Below are positions 8,633-15,310 of a stretch of 47,587 nt of DNA, piece after piece. The DNA lies in contig JAEUVY010000087.1 in NCBI GenBank assembly GCA_016786565.1, positions 1 to 47,587 of the forward strand, in the 5' to 3' direction. Under the pieces are notes generated by a model. It was given only the letters and a program-made list of their open reading frames with translations. It ran no database searches and had not been told where the DNA came from. The position numbers and the translations under genes were made by a program. Positions within the stretch are counted from its first letter, which is position 1; every line of letters begins with the position of its first letter. This DNA is from Flavipsychrobacter sp. Lineage in GTDB: Bacteria > Bacteroidota > Bacteroidia > Chitinophagales > Chitinophagaceae.

Positions 8633-8677
8633 AGTTATTAGTTTTTTAAGTTTTTTAATGTTGTTTGGTAGTTACAA

Positions 8678-8693
8678 TACAAACTGTGTGCCT
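8678..8693 (-). promoter_or_regulatory. Sigma-54-like promoter candidate for hsp20
   Basis: Minus-strand AGGCAC-ACAGT-TTGTA resembles TGGCAC-N5-TTGCW, matching the GG and the TTG but with three mismatches. It would place the start near 8668, 36 nt before the ATG. No TANNTTTG box competes with it. Confidence 0.35.
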
Positions 8694-8701
8694 TTTGAAT
8701 T

Positions 8702-8753
8702 TTAATGCCATTATGGCGCAATCTGATTTTTTATTACGCCATAATGGCATTAA
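8702..8753. promoter_or_regulatory. Long inverted repeat upstream of hsp20, likely operator
   Basis: A perfect 17-bp inverted repeat (arms 8702-8718 and 8737-8753) with an 18-nt spacer. Each arm itself contains the palindrome GCCAT-T-ATGGC, so there are two identical symmetric half-sites about 35 bp apart. This is the layout of a regulator that binds cooperatively at two operators. It lies between hsp20 and ffh, nearer hsp20. Confidence 0.6.
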
Positions 8754-8852
8754 TTGTAAATCAAGCGGAATAAAATGGCAGAAACCACACAATCGCTATG
8801 TGTTGCGGAGTGTTCGGGTGCCTGAAATGGAACAAAAAACAGTCGCCGTTCG

Positions 8853-8882
8853 TTTGAAATAGGAATTCGATTCTTAACTTCG
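8853..8882 (+). promoter_or_regulatory. Probable ffh promoter
   Basis: TTTG (8853-8856), 18 nt, then TAACTTCG (8875-8882), one base off TANNTTTG. The leader to the ATG would be about 55 nt. Confidence 0.45.
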
Positions 8883-8944
8883 CCTTCCATTTTTTACTTA
8901 TTCGCCGGCTTCGGCTGTGCAACACAATATTCAACATCAATACT

Positions 8945-10279
8945 ATGTTTGAGAACCTGAGTGAGCGGTTAGAATCCGCGTTCAAACAACTGAAAGGGGA
9001 GGGTAGGATCAATGAGATCAACGTCGCTACTACGGTGAAAGAGATCCGTAGGGCGTTGGTGGATGCTGACGTAAACTACAAGATCGCCAAGGAATTTACC
9101 GATAAGGTGAAGGAAAAAGCGATGGGGGAGAAGGTGATCACATCGGTGAGCCCCGGCCAGTTGATGGTGAAAATAGTGAAAGATGAGCTGGTGGCGCTGA
9201 TGGGCGGCCGCGAGGAAGAACTGGACCTGACCGGAAAACCAACAGTTATATTGATAGCCGGTCTGCAGGGTTCGGGTAAAACAACTTTCTCGGGCAAGCT
9301 GGCCAATTTCCTTAACAGCAAGAAGAGCAGGAAGCCGTTGCTGGTAGCAGCCGACATCTATCGTCCGGCGGCGATGGAGCAGTTGCGTGTGCTGGGCGAG
9401 CAGATAGGTGTACCGGTTCACATAGAGCCCGATAACCGCAATGCGGTGTCAATAGCCCAGAACGCGATAGAGTTTGCAAAGCAGAACGGACACGGTGTTG
9501 TGATCATAGATACTGCCGGCCGCTTGGCAATAGACGAGGCGATGATGACCGAGGTGGCCAACATCAAATCGGCGGTGAAGCCCAATGAGATCCTGTTTGT
9601 GGTTGACTCTATGACCGGTCAGGATGCCGTGAATACTGCCAAGGCGTTTAACGACCGTCTGGACTTTACCGGCGTGGTGCTTACCAAGCTGGATGGTGAT
9701 ACCCGTGGTGGTGCGGCGATATCTATTAAGTACACGGTAGATAAGCCCATCAAGTTTGTGAGCATGGGCGAGAAGATGGAAGCGCTGGACGTTTTCTATC
9801 CCGAGCGTATGGCGCAGCGTATCCTTGGCATGGGTGACATCACTACGCTGGTGGAAAGGGCTCAGGCTCAGTTTGACGAGGCGCAGGCTAAGAAACTGGA
9901 AAAGAAGATCAGGGCCAATAAGTTTGACTTCGACGACTTTAAAGAGCAGTTGAATCAAATAAAGAAGATGGGTAATATAAAGGATCTTCTTGCAATGATT
10001 CCGGGAGTAGGAAAGGCGATCAAAGATATTGACATTTCTGATGATGCGTTTAAGGGAATAGAAGCGATCATCAATTCTATGACCCCATACGAGCGTGCTA
10101 ATCCTGAGGTGATTGACGGCAGCAGGCGCAAGCGAATTGCAAAAGGTTGCGGAAAGGATATAAATGATGTGAATGCATTTATGAAGCAATTTGAGCAGAT
10201 GAAGCAGATGATGGGTATGATGAATAAGATGAAAGGCGGCGGCATGGGAATGCCGGGTATGATGCCGGGTCGCAGGTAA
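8945..10279 (+). CDS. ffh: Signal recognition particle GTPase Ffh (SRP54)
   Basis: 444 residues, normal for bacterial Ffh. It has the N domain (1-90), the G domain with P-loop GLQGSGKTT (106-114), DTAGR (189-193) and TKLDGD (247-252), and a methionine-rich M domain after about 295. The M domain contains the RNA-binding SGxG-type segment, here as KGCGKDINDV, and a tail with MKQMMGMMNKMK. With 4.5S RNA it binds signal sequences on the ribosome and delivers them to FtsY and SecYEG. The start MFENLSERL is canonical. nadD follows 71 nt later and may share the transcript. Confidence 0.98.
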   Translation: MFENLSERLESAFKQLKGEGRINEINVATTVKEIRRALVDADVNYKIAKEFTDKVKEKAMGEKVITSVSPGQLMVKIVKDELVALMGGREEELDLTGKPTVILIAGLQGSGKTTFSGKLANFLNSKKSRKPLLVAADIYRPAAMEQLRVLGEQIGVPVHIEPDNRNAVSIAQNAIEFAKQNGHGVVIIDTAGRLAIDEAMMTEVANIKSAVKPNEILFVVDSMTGQDAVNTAKAFNDRLDFTGVVLTKLDGDTRGGAAISIKYTVDKPIKFVSMGEKMEALDVFYPERMAQRILGMGDITTLVERAQAQFDEAQAKKLEKKIRANKFDFDDFKEQLNQIKKMGNIKDLLAMIPGVGKAIKDIDISDDAFKGIEAIINSMTPYERANPEVIDGSRRKRIAKGCGKDINDVNAFMKQFEQMKQMMGMMNKMKGGGMGMPGMMPGRR

Positions 10280-10350
10280 TGAAGTTACGCCGTTGCTTTA
10301 TCTTTTTGTTTCGTTGTAATTATTTAATGTATTAATAATCAGTAGTTTGT

Positions 10351-10923
10351 ATGCATATTGGTTTATACTTCGGGAGCTTCAATCCTATACATACCGGCCA
10401 CCTGATAGTGGCTAACCATGTTGTCAATCACACTGATGTAGATAAGATCTGGTTTGTGGTTTCGCCGCACAATCCGCTAAAAGATTCGCATACGCTGCTA
10501 AACGAACATCATCGTTTGCACCTGGTGAATATTGCTATAGACGACAATCCGAAGTTCAGGGCCAGCAATGTTGAGTTTACGCTGCCCAAACCATCATACA
10601 CCATCGATACGCTTACCTACCTCACCGAGAAGTTTCCGTTTGAGAAGTTTTCGGTGATCATGGGGGCAGATAGTTTCCAGAACATACACAGGTGGAAAAA
10701 CTATGAAACGCTGGTAGCCAATTACTCGTTCATCGTTTACAACCGCCCCGGTTTTGAGATAGACGATACGTTCGGCGCAAATGTAACCCTGCTCGATGCG
10801 CCCTTGCTGCACATATCATCTACCTACATCAGGAAGCTGATAAGGGATAAGAAGTCGATAAAGTATATAGTACCCGGTGCAGTAGAGAAGTACATTGAGG
10901 AAAACAGGTACTATACTAAATAG
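10351..10923 (+). CDS. nadD: Nicotinate-nucleotide adenylyltransferase
   Basis: 190 residues. It has the nucleotidyltransferase signature GSFNPIHTGH (residues 8-17, HxGH) at the N-terminus and ISSTYIRK near residue 155, the family's second ATP-binding motif. The segment SPHNPLKD is typical of NadD. The enzyme joins nicotinate mononucleotide and ATP to form deamido-NAD in the last shared steps of NAD synthesis. It lies 71 nt downstream of ffh on the same strand. A Met start at MHIGLYFG is supported by homology of the first strand. Confidence 0.96.
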   Translation: MHIGLYFGSFNPIHTGHLIVANHVVNHTDVDKIWFVVSPHNPLKDSHTLLNEHHRLHLVNIAIDDNPKFRASNVEFTLPKPSYTIDTLTYLTEKFPFEKFSVIMGADSFQNIHRWKNYETLVANYSFIVYNRPGFEIDDTFGANVTLLDAPLLHISSTYIRKLIRDKKSIKYIVPGAVEKYIEENRYYTK

Positions 10924-11077
10924 TCTCCTGCAACTGTATATAATCCAATTGGTTCCATAGGTTATTTAAACAAACCTCCTTCATTTCTTGCAGGGTAGGT
11001 GTGTTACCGGTGTTTCCTTGCAATATTGATTTAACGGTAAGGAAACCTTAAATTTTTATTACAGTGACTGATATCAC

Positions 11078-11107
11078 TTTGCGAAGGTTTGTTTATATTT
11101 ACTTTTG
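11078..11107 (+). promoter_or_regulatory. Promoter of the YtxH-like operon
   Basis: TTTG (11078-11081), 18 nt, TACTTTTG (11100-11107): an exact Bacteroidetes promoter. The start point near 11114 gives a 31-nt leader. Confidence 0.75.
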
Positions 11108-11144
11108 CATGAGAACTTAATTATTCACTCAAGTAATCACTATT

Positions 11145-11339
11145 ATGGCTAAAATGACCAACACCATCGCAACATTGCTGGCTGGTGCTGCGGTAGGAGT
11201 GGCAGTGGGGTACCTGCTTGCTACAGACAAGGAAAAGCGTCAGGAAGATCTGGAAAAGATCAAAAACAGTCTGAATTCGCTGAAGGAGAAATACTCTAAG
11301 AAGACAGACGACGGAGTAGAGGATATCTATCATACTTAA
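11145..11339 (+). CDS. YtxH-like small membrane-anchored protein
   Basis: 64 residues: one N-terminal transmembrane segment (about 8-26, AATLLAGAAVGVAVGYLL-like, rich in Ala and Gly) followed by a charged helix with heptad-like spacing (EKRQEDLEKIKNSLNSLKEKY). This is the pattern of YtxH-domain proteins, which are often general-stress or cell-envelope proteins of unknown chemistry. It is the first gene of a compact operon of three, with 10 nt to the next start, behind a strong consensus promoter. The family assignment rests on pattern alone. Confidence 0.8.
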   Translation: MAKMTNTIATLLAGAAVGVAVGYLLATDKEKRQEDLEKIKNSLNSLKEKYSKKTDDGVEDIYHT

Positions 11340-11349
11340 TCAGCCAAAT

Positions 11350-11718
11350 ATGTTTGACAACGTAAAAGAGAAGGTCACCAGGCATATACAGATCCGCATA
11401 GACCTGTTGAAGCTGGAGGTCATAGAACGGTCGTCGGGTATCATGAGTTACTTCATGTTTGCCCTCATCTGCCTGTTCATCTTTTTTGCGGTCATATTGT
11501 TTCTGGGCTTTGGTATGTCCGAACTTTTTACCGACATGGGTATGTCGCGGGGAGGTTCGTTTATGCTGATGACCGGTGTATATGCTTTGCTGCTAACCAC
11601 AATAGTGCTGCTGCGCAGGAGGATAACCGGGTTATTCTCAGATACGTTTGTGAGGATACTGACGGAGGAAGAGAAAGATGAGCAGGCAGACGAAAAAACG
11701 GAAACCACTGAAAAATAA
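11350..11718 (+). CDS. Holin-X-like (phage holin superfamily III) integral membrane protein
   Basis: 122 residues. An amphipathic N-terminal helix (MFDNVKEKVTRHIQIRIDLLKLEVIE) precedes two transmembrane segments, about residues 33-57 and 70-92 with a short loop, and an acidic C-terminal tail (EEEKDEQADEKTE). This is the plan of the putative actinobacterial holin-X/DUF1469 family, which in free-living bacteria is chromosomal and not phage. It is commonly found next to YtxH-type proteins, as here. Its start is 10 nt after the preceding stop and its stop is 9 nt before the next start, so translation is probably coupled. Confidence 0.8.
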   Translation: MFDNVKEKVTRHIQIRIDLLKLEVIERSSGIMSYFMFALICLFIFFAVILFLGFGMSELFTDMGMSRGGSFMLMTGVYALLLTTIVLLRRRITGLFSDTFVRILTEEEKDEQADEKTETTEK

Positions 11719-11727
11719 AGCTCACCA

Positions 11728-12204
11728 ATGAAGCTCTACAAAAAAGGATTCCGGAACATGGCTGAACTGCGGCAGGAGAAAAGAAAACTGCTGCGCGAGA
11801 AAAAGCAACTGGACAGCGAGCCGTTGCTGACGCTTGACGATGTGGTGGCCGGTGTGGGCGAAGGCGGCGGTGTAATGGGCATATTGTCCGGCGTGTTGCC
11901 AAGTGTATTGCCGATGTTATCATCTTTTTCGGGACCGGTATTCGGTACCATTGCTGAAATTCTAAAAAACAGATTCGGCGGTGGTAAGAGCACAGGCGGC
12001 GAAGAAAAAAAAAGTGAGTCCGGCATTGGGGGCGTTGTAAAGAATGTGGGCAAGGAAGCACTGGGGAGTTATATAGCCTGGAAGGTGCTGGAGTTGTCGT
12101 TTAAAGGTGTGAAGTCGCTTATAAAGGACAAAAAGAAGAAGAAAAAAGACAGGCAACAGGCCGGTGCCGGTGGTCCGGTATATGATGGTAGTTACACTCA
12201 CTAA
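11728..12204 (+). CDS. Uncharacterised third protein of the YtxH/holin-like operon
   Basis: 158 residues, no family recognised. The N-terminus is very basic (RQEKRKLLREKKQL), the centre is a hydrophobic glycine-rich stretch of about 45 residues that could insert in a membrane (GVMGILSGVLPSVLPMLSSF), and the C-terminus has a polylysine patch (KDKKKKKKD) before PVYDGSYTH. The position, 9 nt after the holin-like gene and before a strong terminator, ties it to that operon. A structural role at the membrane is plausible but only inferred. Confidence 0.75.
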   Translation: MKLYKKGFRNMAELRQEKRKLLREKKQLDSEPLLTLDDVVAGVGEGGGVMGILSGVLPSVLPMLSSFSGPVFGTIAEILKNRFGGGKSTGGEEKKSESGIGGVVKNVGKEALGSYIAWKVLELSFKGVKSLIKDKKKKKKDRQQAGAGGPVYDGSYTH

Positions 12205-12228
12205 AGCCGTAATTTTTAATATTTGCAG

Positions 12229-12258
12229 AGCGCACAAACAATATGTTGTGCGCTTTTC
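12229..12258 (+). terminator. Terminator of the YtxH-like operon
   Basis: AGCGCACAA (12229-12237) pairs with TTGTGCGCT (12246-12254), followed by TTTT. Confidence 0.8.
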
Positions 12259-12386
12259 TATTTCTTCTAAATTGTTGAAATACAATTCAATACGAAAATC
12301 TGTTTTTATTTCACTTTTGGTTGGTATTGTTTGTGCCGGTTGAATTTGATGCCTGCAAGGTTGTACAAACATTGATCCTGATTTCA

Positions 12387-12394
12387 TATATTTG
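12387..12394 (+). promoter_or_regulatory. -7 element before the 69-aa gene
   Basis: TATATTTG matches TANNTTTG exactly, 15 nt before the ATG at 12410. The in-frame TTG at 12392 lies inside it, which argues that translation starts at 12410. No TTTG box at standard spacing is visible. Confidence 0.5.
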
Positions 12395-12409
12395 GTAAAA
12401 CATCAAAAT

Positions 12410-12619
12410 ATGGATCAGGAAAGATTATCTCAGATCACAATAACGGGCATTTCAATGACCATTGCCCGGCTGGACGCAATGGCAACATTACTAATAGATC
12501 TCCGCGGCAACGGCGACCAGGACCTGTGCGAAAAGATCTATGCCCAGTACCGGCAGACTGTTGAAGAAAGTACCAGGGAACTATCTGCGTTCCTGACGAG
12601 GCATTATACTGATGTGTAG
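12410..12619 (+). CDS. Small hypothetical helical protein
   Basis: 69 residues from the ATG at 12410 (MDQERLSQITITG). It is predicted to be wholly helical, with charged and Leu/Ile residues at helix spacing and no signal peptide or membrane segment. No family is recognised. It lies alone, after the terminator of the YtxH operon and behind its own -7 element, at the left border of an accessory stretch. An upstream TTG would add six residues but falls within the promoter. Confidence 0.6.
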   Translation: MDQERLSQITITGISMTIARLDAMATLLIDLRGNGDQDLCEKIYAQYRQTVEESTRELSAFLTRHYTDV

Positions 12620-12666
12620 TGCTTTTCCGGAAATTATAATGGGCACTTTGCGGTAAGAATCATTAT

Positions 12667-12749
12667 GTTAATGTAGGATTGTTAGCGGTGGATTCTTTTC
12701 AATTCCTACTTACACATAATGAGAATTACAAGCCACCACCTACATTAAC
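12667..12749. repeat. Long imperfect hairpin, 11-bp perfect ends
   Basis: GTTAATGTAGG (12667-12677) and CCTACATTAAC (12739-12749) are exact inverses; inside them GGTGG/CCACC and AATTC/GAATT also pair. It lies just after the 69-aa gene and before the Bro-N stop, and could be a bidirectional 3' end or a small repeat element. No T tract follows. Confidence 0.4.
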
Positions 12750-12832
12750 GACCTCGGAAGACTATTAACAGAGAGTAGGGGAAAGAAGTACGGGCTACGC
12801 AATGGCAGCCCGTACAAACTCAGAAACAGGTA

Positions 12833-13600
12833 TTATGCCGCTTTGCCGCCTGAAAGTAATTTAGGCAAATAGTCAAGTGCCTTTCTATCCCTTTCAGAAA
12901 AATAAGCATGCGCATGCCTAGGTATCCATTCTGACAATACATACTTTCTAAAAATATGCAGTATCGAATCTGGATATTGCTTAGCATCAAATGATAACCC
13001 ATTTGAAAACAGATGAGGATACGTTTTATACTTATCTGCATGTTCAGGATAGTTACTTTTAAGATATGCGTAAAATAGCTTACCTACGCTTACGTCAGGT
13101 CTAATTTCTTTACCTGAATATGCTTTATTGGGTATTATGTATCCCACTTGCTCTAATCTACCGTGAAGTATAATAAACAGTTCACTGATTACAGAGAAGT
13201 AACCCTCATCCACTCTTAGATAGTTGTCATTAAATCTCTTGACGAAATTAGGCGTAGCCTTTCTGTCTATGCCGTCAAATGATCCTGTCTTTCGAATAGC
13301 CGGAAGCACGACTTTTGTAACCCATCTTCTAAATTGAATTGCTGATTGTTTTTTGCTTCTGAAAATAAGAGCATACAAACCACTTTCATTTATAAGATTT
13401 ACGGCCTTTTTTTGACCAGACCTCGGTATAACCGAAACCAGCTTTTCATCAGATTCTAATGAGCCTAAGACATCTGAAACATTTGATATCCCTAATACCT
13501 TGCACACATCAGCGGCAACAAACCATGCTTCCCCGTCAATTTCTACTGTTGTAAATTCAAAAGGATTTTCATCCTGATATGTAAATACTTGCAATTGCAT
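12833..13600 (-). CDS. Bro-N domain protein (phage antirepressor-like)
   Basis: 255 residues. Residues 1-110 fit the Bro-N/BRO fold found in phage antirepressors and baculovirus BRO proteins: TVEIDGEAWFVAADVCKVLG, then DEKLVSVIPRSGQ and LINESGLYALIFRSKK...FRRWV. The C-terminal half (about 150-255) is a second conserved domain with VGKLFYAYLKSNYPEH and WIPRHAHAYFSERDRKALDYL, similar to the P63C-type C-termini of such proteins. The Bro-N domain binds DNA; in phages the protein counters a repressor. No other phage gene surrounds it here, so it is probably a solitary domesticated or residual copy. Its 5' side abuts a small RNA promoter reading the other way. Confidence 0.85.
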   Translation of the reverse strand: MQLQVFTYQDENPFEFTTVEIDGEAWFVAADVCKVLGISNVSDVLGSLESDEKLVSVIPRSGQKKAVNLINESGLYALIFRSKKQSAIQFRRWVTKVVLPAIRKTGSFDGIDRKATPNFVKRFNDNYLRVDEGYFSVISELFIILHGRLEQVGYIIPNKAYSGKEIRPDVSVGKLFYAYLKSNYPEHADKYKTYPHLFSNGLSFDAKQYPDSILHIFRKYVLSEWIPRHAHAYFSERDRKALDYLPKLLSGGKAA

Positions 13601-13621
13601 ATATCTATATGTGTTATATTG

Positions 13622-13652
13622 TTTGAAATAAAATTAATAAAGTCTACTTTTG
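13622..13652 (+). promoter_or_regulatory. Strong promoter of a short transcript, with palindromic operator
   Basis: TTTG (13622-13625), 19 nt, TACTTTTG (13645-13652): a perfect Bacteroidetes promoter pointing away from Bro-N. The palindrome CTTTTGCAAAAG (13647-13658) overlaps the -7 box and start point and is a candidate operator. Confidence 0.7.
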
Positions 13653-13658
13653 CAAAAG

Positions 13659-13786
13659 GCATAAAGGGTAGGATATCGGCAATTGCTGATTTACTTCTAA
13701 CGAAGACTAAGTTGTCACCTTAGTTTCTCCCATTATGTCTATCTCTCAAATACTTTATGACCGCCCGCAAGGCGGTCATTTGTTTA
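13659..13786 (+). ncRNA. Candidate small RNA of about 127 nt
   Basis: Between the strong promoter and an intrinsic terminator no known gene fits. The transcript would contain three hairpins: ATCGGC/GCTGAT (13675-13690), ACTAAG/CTTAGT (13706-13724) and the terminator stem ATGACCGCC/GGCGGTCAT (13757-13779) followed by TTGTTTA. It also holds an 18-codon frame (13735-13791, MSISQILYDR...) without an SD site, which runs through the terminator stem. It could be an sRNA, an RNA leader or a tiny-peptide gene. Confidence 0.55.
13757..13786 (+). terminator. Terminator of the short transcript
   Basis: A 9-bp stem ATGACCGCC/GGCGGTCAT with loop CGCAA is followed by TTGTTTA on the plus strand. On the minus strand no T run follows, so it serves the plus-strand transcript. 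Confidence 0.7.
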
Positions 13787-13807
13787 TATGATTACTTGTG
13801 AATCCCA

Positions 13808-14188
13808 TTACTTTTCTTCTTTGTCTTTTACTGTTGTTTTAAATACCCACACGTCCATGCCGTCTACATTAGTTTCTTTGATGTCGAATGAGTAATACTT
13901 ATTCAGGTAGTCCCATTCGAGATTATCAAATAATGCCTTGGCATTAATATAATAGTAGTCGCCTGCTTTGCTTATTTTGAATGAACCGTTAGGCTCATCC
14001 TTATTTACTATTACATATAGATTTAGATCTGTGCTGTCCTCTAAATTGACAGCTATACTAACAGAATTGTTAGTTGCAAGTGCAAGTTTTCTTGCCGCAT
14101 CGGTAGTAAAACCAATTTTGCCAGTTTTGTGTATACTGGCTTTGATGTTCTTGTCGAGTTCGTTTGAATTGATAAATTTCAATTTCAT
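13808..14188 (-). CDS. Hypothetical protein of the accessory stretch
   Basis: 126 residues from the ATG at 14188 (MKLKFINSNELD). A longer frame extends upstream to 14269, but an exact promoter (14196-14227) lies in that extension and supports the shorter start with a very short leader. The protein is mixed alpha/beta with segments such as ASIHKTGKIGFTTDAARKLAL and YYYINAKALFDNLEWDYL; it has no signal peptide or membrane helix. No family is recognised. The coding region is AT-rich relative to flanking core genes, in keeping with acquisition. Its 3' end converges on the candidate small RNA. Confidence 0.65.
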   Translation of the reverse strand: MKLKFINSNELDKNIKASIHKTGKIGFTTDAARKLALATNNSVSIAVNLEDSTDLNLYVIVNKDEPNGSFKISKAGDYYYINAKALFDNLEWDYLNKYYSFDIKETNVDGMDVWVFKTTVKDKEEK

Positions 14189-14195
14189 AGTCCAC

Positions 14196-14227
14196 CAAAG
14201 GTAAGGCAAAATACATTTACCATCAAA
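14196..14227 (-). promoter_or_regulatory. Promoter of the 126-aa gene (TTTG-N20-TACCTTTG)
   Basis: Minus-strand TTTG (14227-14224), 20 nt, TACCTTTG (14203-14196). The -7 box ends only 8 nt before the ATG, so the mRNA is probably nearly leaderless. Confidence 0.65.
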
Positions 14228-14405
14228 GATTTTCCATTTTTCGATAATATAGTTTTTCACACTGTACAAAGTGTGGATAACTCAATCTTTATTTTATATT
14301 TACGATGTCTTTACTCAGCGTTGTATATTTTCTTATAAATTAATTGTGAAAAAGATTAATTGTAATGCATACCACGTTCAAAGCCAAATCCTTGCAAAAG
14401 CAATT

Positions 14406-14508
14406 GTCCTATAATGTTTGCGTTATGTTACCGAAGGCTTGAATACGGAGGGGCGGACATTTTTCTTGTCGCCCCGTAGTATTTAACAATAACGGCAAAT
14501 TATGGGAC
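14406..14508. repeat. Imperfect 103-nt inverted repeat (outer copy plus left terminal repeat)
   Basis: The 25-nt arm 14406-14430 (GTCCTATAATGTTTGCG then TTATGTTA) is an imperfect inverse of 14484-14508 (TAACAATAACGG then CAAATTATGGGAC). The core between them also folds: AATAC/GTATT and GGGGCG/CGCCCC. The right arm is also the left terminal repeat of the cassette ending at 15310. Confidence 0.6.
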
Positions 14509-15310
14509 GGAGTGCGTAGCTGAGGAGTAGGGACGGAGCCTAGTAGAATACCGAGATGGGAAAATGTTGGAATTGATGTGTAATAAAGTTGTATATTTAC
14601 ATCCACACGCAACTCCACTTGTTTTATGGGTCAGCCCGATTTAGGCAAATACAACAAAGTATTGAATGAAATACTTGTAGAAATTCCAACCAATACAAAG
14701 TTTGATGTTAAAACATACATTGACGGCATTTCTGATGAAAAGTTGCGCCTTCTTACAAGGAAGATGAAGATTGGTTTTTGGTATGCTAGGTGGCACTATG
14801 GATTTGTGAGCAAATCGGGCGCAATGGGGATGCCAACTCCTCAAAAAATAATTACTGATTTTTTATTGAAGAACGACTTTGCGGTAGAGGCTAAACCAGA
14901 AGCGTTGTCTTTGACAACAAACAAGCTGGATAGTCGATTTATTGAGCTCACATCGCAAGGTGTTGCGTTGAAAAAAGCTGGCTCGTTAAAGCGGTATTAT
15001 AGAACCGAAAAACGAGAATATGATGCGAGAAATAATGACAATTGGAGAAAAAAGTATTGGCTTCCGATTGCCGTTGTTTCATTTTTGTCTGGGTGCGTTG
15101 CCGGTTGGACTACGGACGTAGGGAAACAATATATCCAAAAACGATTCCCGCAAGTAGCGGAAGCAAGACAATGTCGCTAGTTATAAGGTCCCACAAAAAC
15201 CAAATTGCCTTTCTTATCAATTTTGTTTGTTGGTTAAAATTGAGTGTTACAATTCAGGAGAAAAGCCCCATAGATTTCCAAGCAGTTGTCCCATAATTTA
15301 CGTTATGTTA
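14484..15310. mobile_element. Candidate cassette bounded by terminal inverted repeats
   Basis: The left end 14484-14508 and right end 15288-15310 are inverses of one another: GTCCCATAATTT is shared exactly and CGTTAT and GTTA follow, with one mismatch and two single-base gaps over about 24 nt. A third copy in the same orientation as the right end lies at 14406-14430, and similarity to the right end extends outward to about 14378 (AAAGCC). The enclosed 827 bp holds one gene (14626-15180) and no transposase or integrase. It may be a non-autonomous element or an integron-like gene cassette. Confidence 0.5.
14626..15180 (+). CDS. Cassette-borne protein with C-terminal membrane anchor
   Basis: 184 residues, no family recognised. 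The first 140 residues look soluble and mostly helical (YNKVLNEILVEIP, SDEKLRLLTRKMKIGFWYARW), and may include a winged-helix-like segment around KIITDFLLKNDF. A basic linker (RYYRTEKREYDARNNDNWRKK) then precedes one transmembrane segment (about 148-166, LPIAVVSFLSGCVAGW), leaving a short tail outside. It is the only gene inside the inverted-repeat cassette. The start at MGQPDLGKYN is the first Met after a TATATTTAC -7-like box near 14594. The function is unknown; a membrane-tethered effector or sensor is one possible reading. Confidence 0.65.
   Translation: MGQPDLGKYNKVLNEILVEIPTNTKFDVKTYIDGISDEKLRLLTRKMKIGFWYARWHYGFVSKSGAMGMPTPQKIITDFLLKNDFAVEAKPEALSLTTNKLDSRFIELTSQGVALKKAGSLKRYYRTEKREYDARNNDNWRKKYWLPIAVVSFLSGCVAGWTTDVGKQYIQKRFPQVAEARQCR

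Noticed and set aside
12833..13600. Bro-N gene as part of an intact prophage
   Set aside because: No capsid, portal, integrase or lysis genes surround it; the holin-X-like gene at 11350 is a chromosomal stress-type family and does not indicate a phage.
14406..14508. Classic integron attC site
   Set aside because: The cores resemble TAAC/CGTTATG but the arms are in the opposite order and no integrase is present. Kept as an unclassified repeat.
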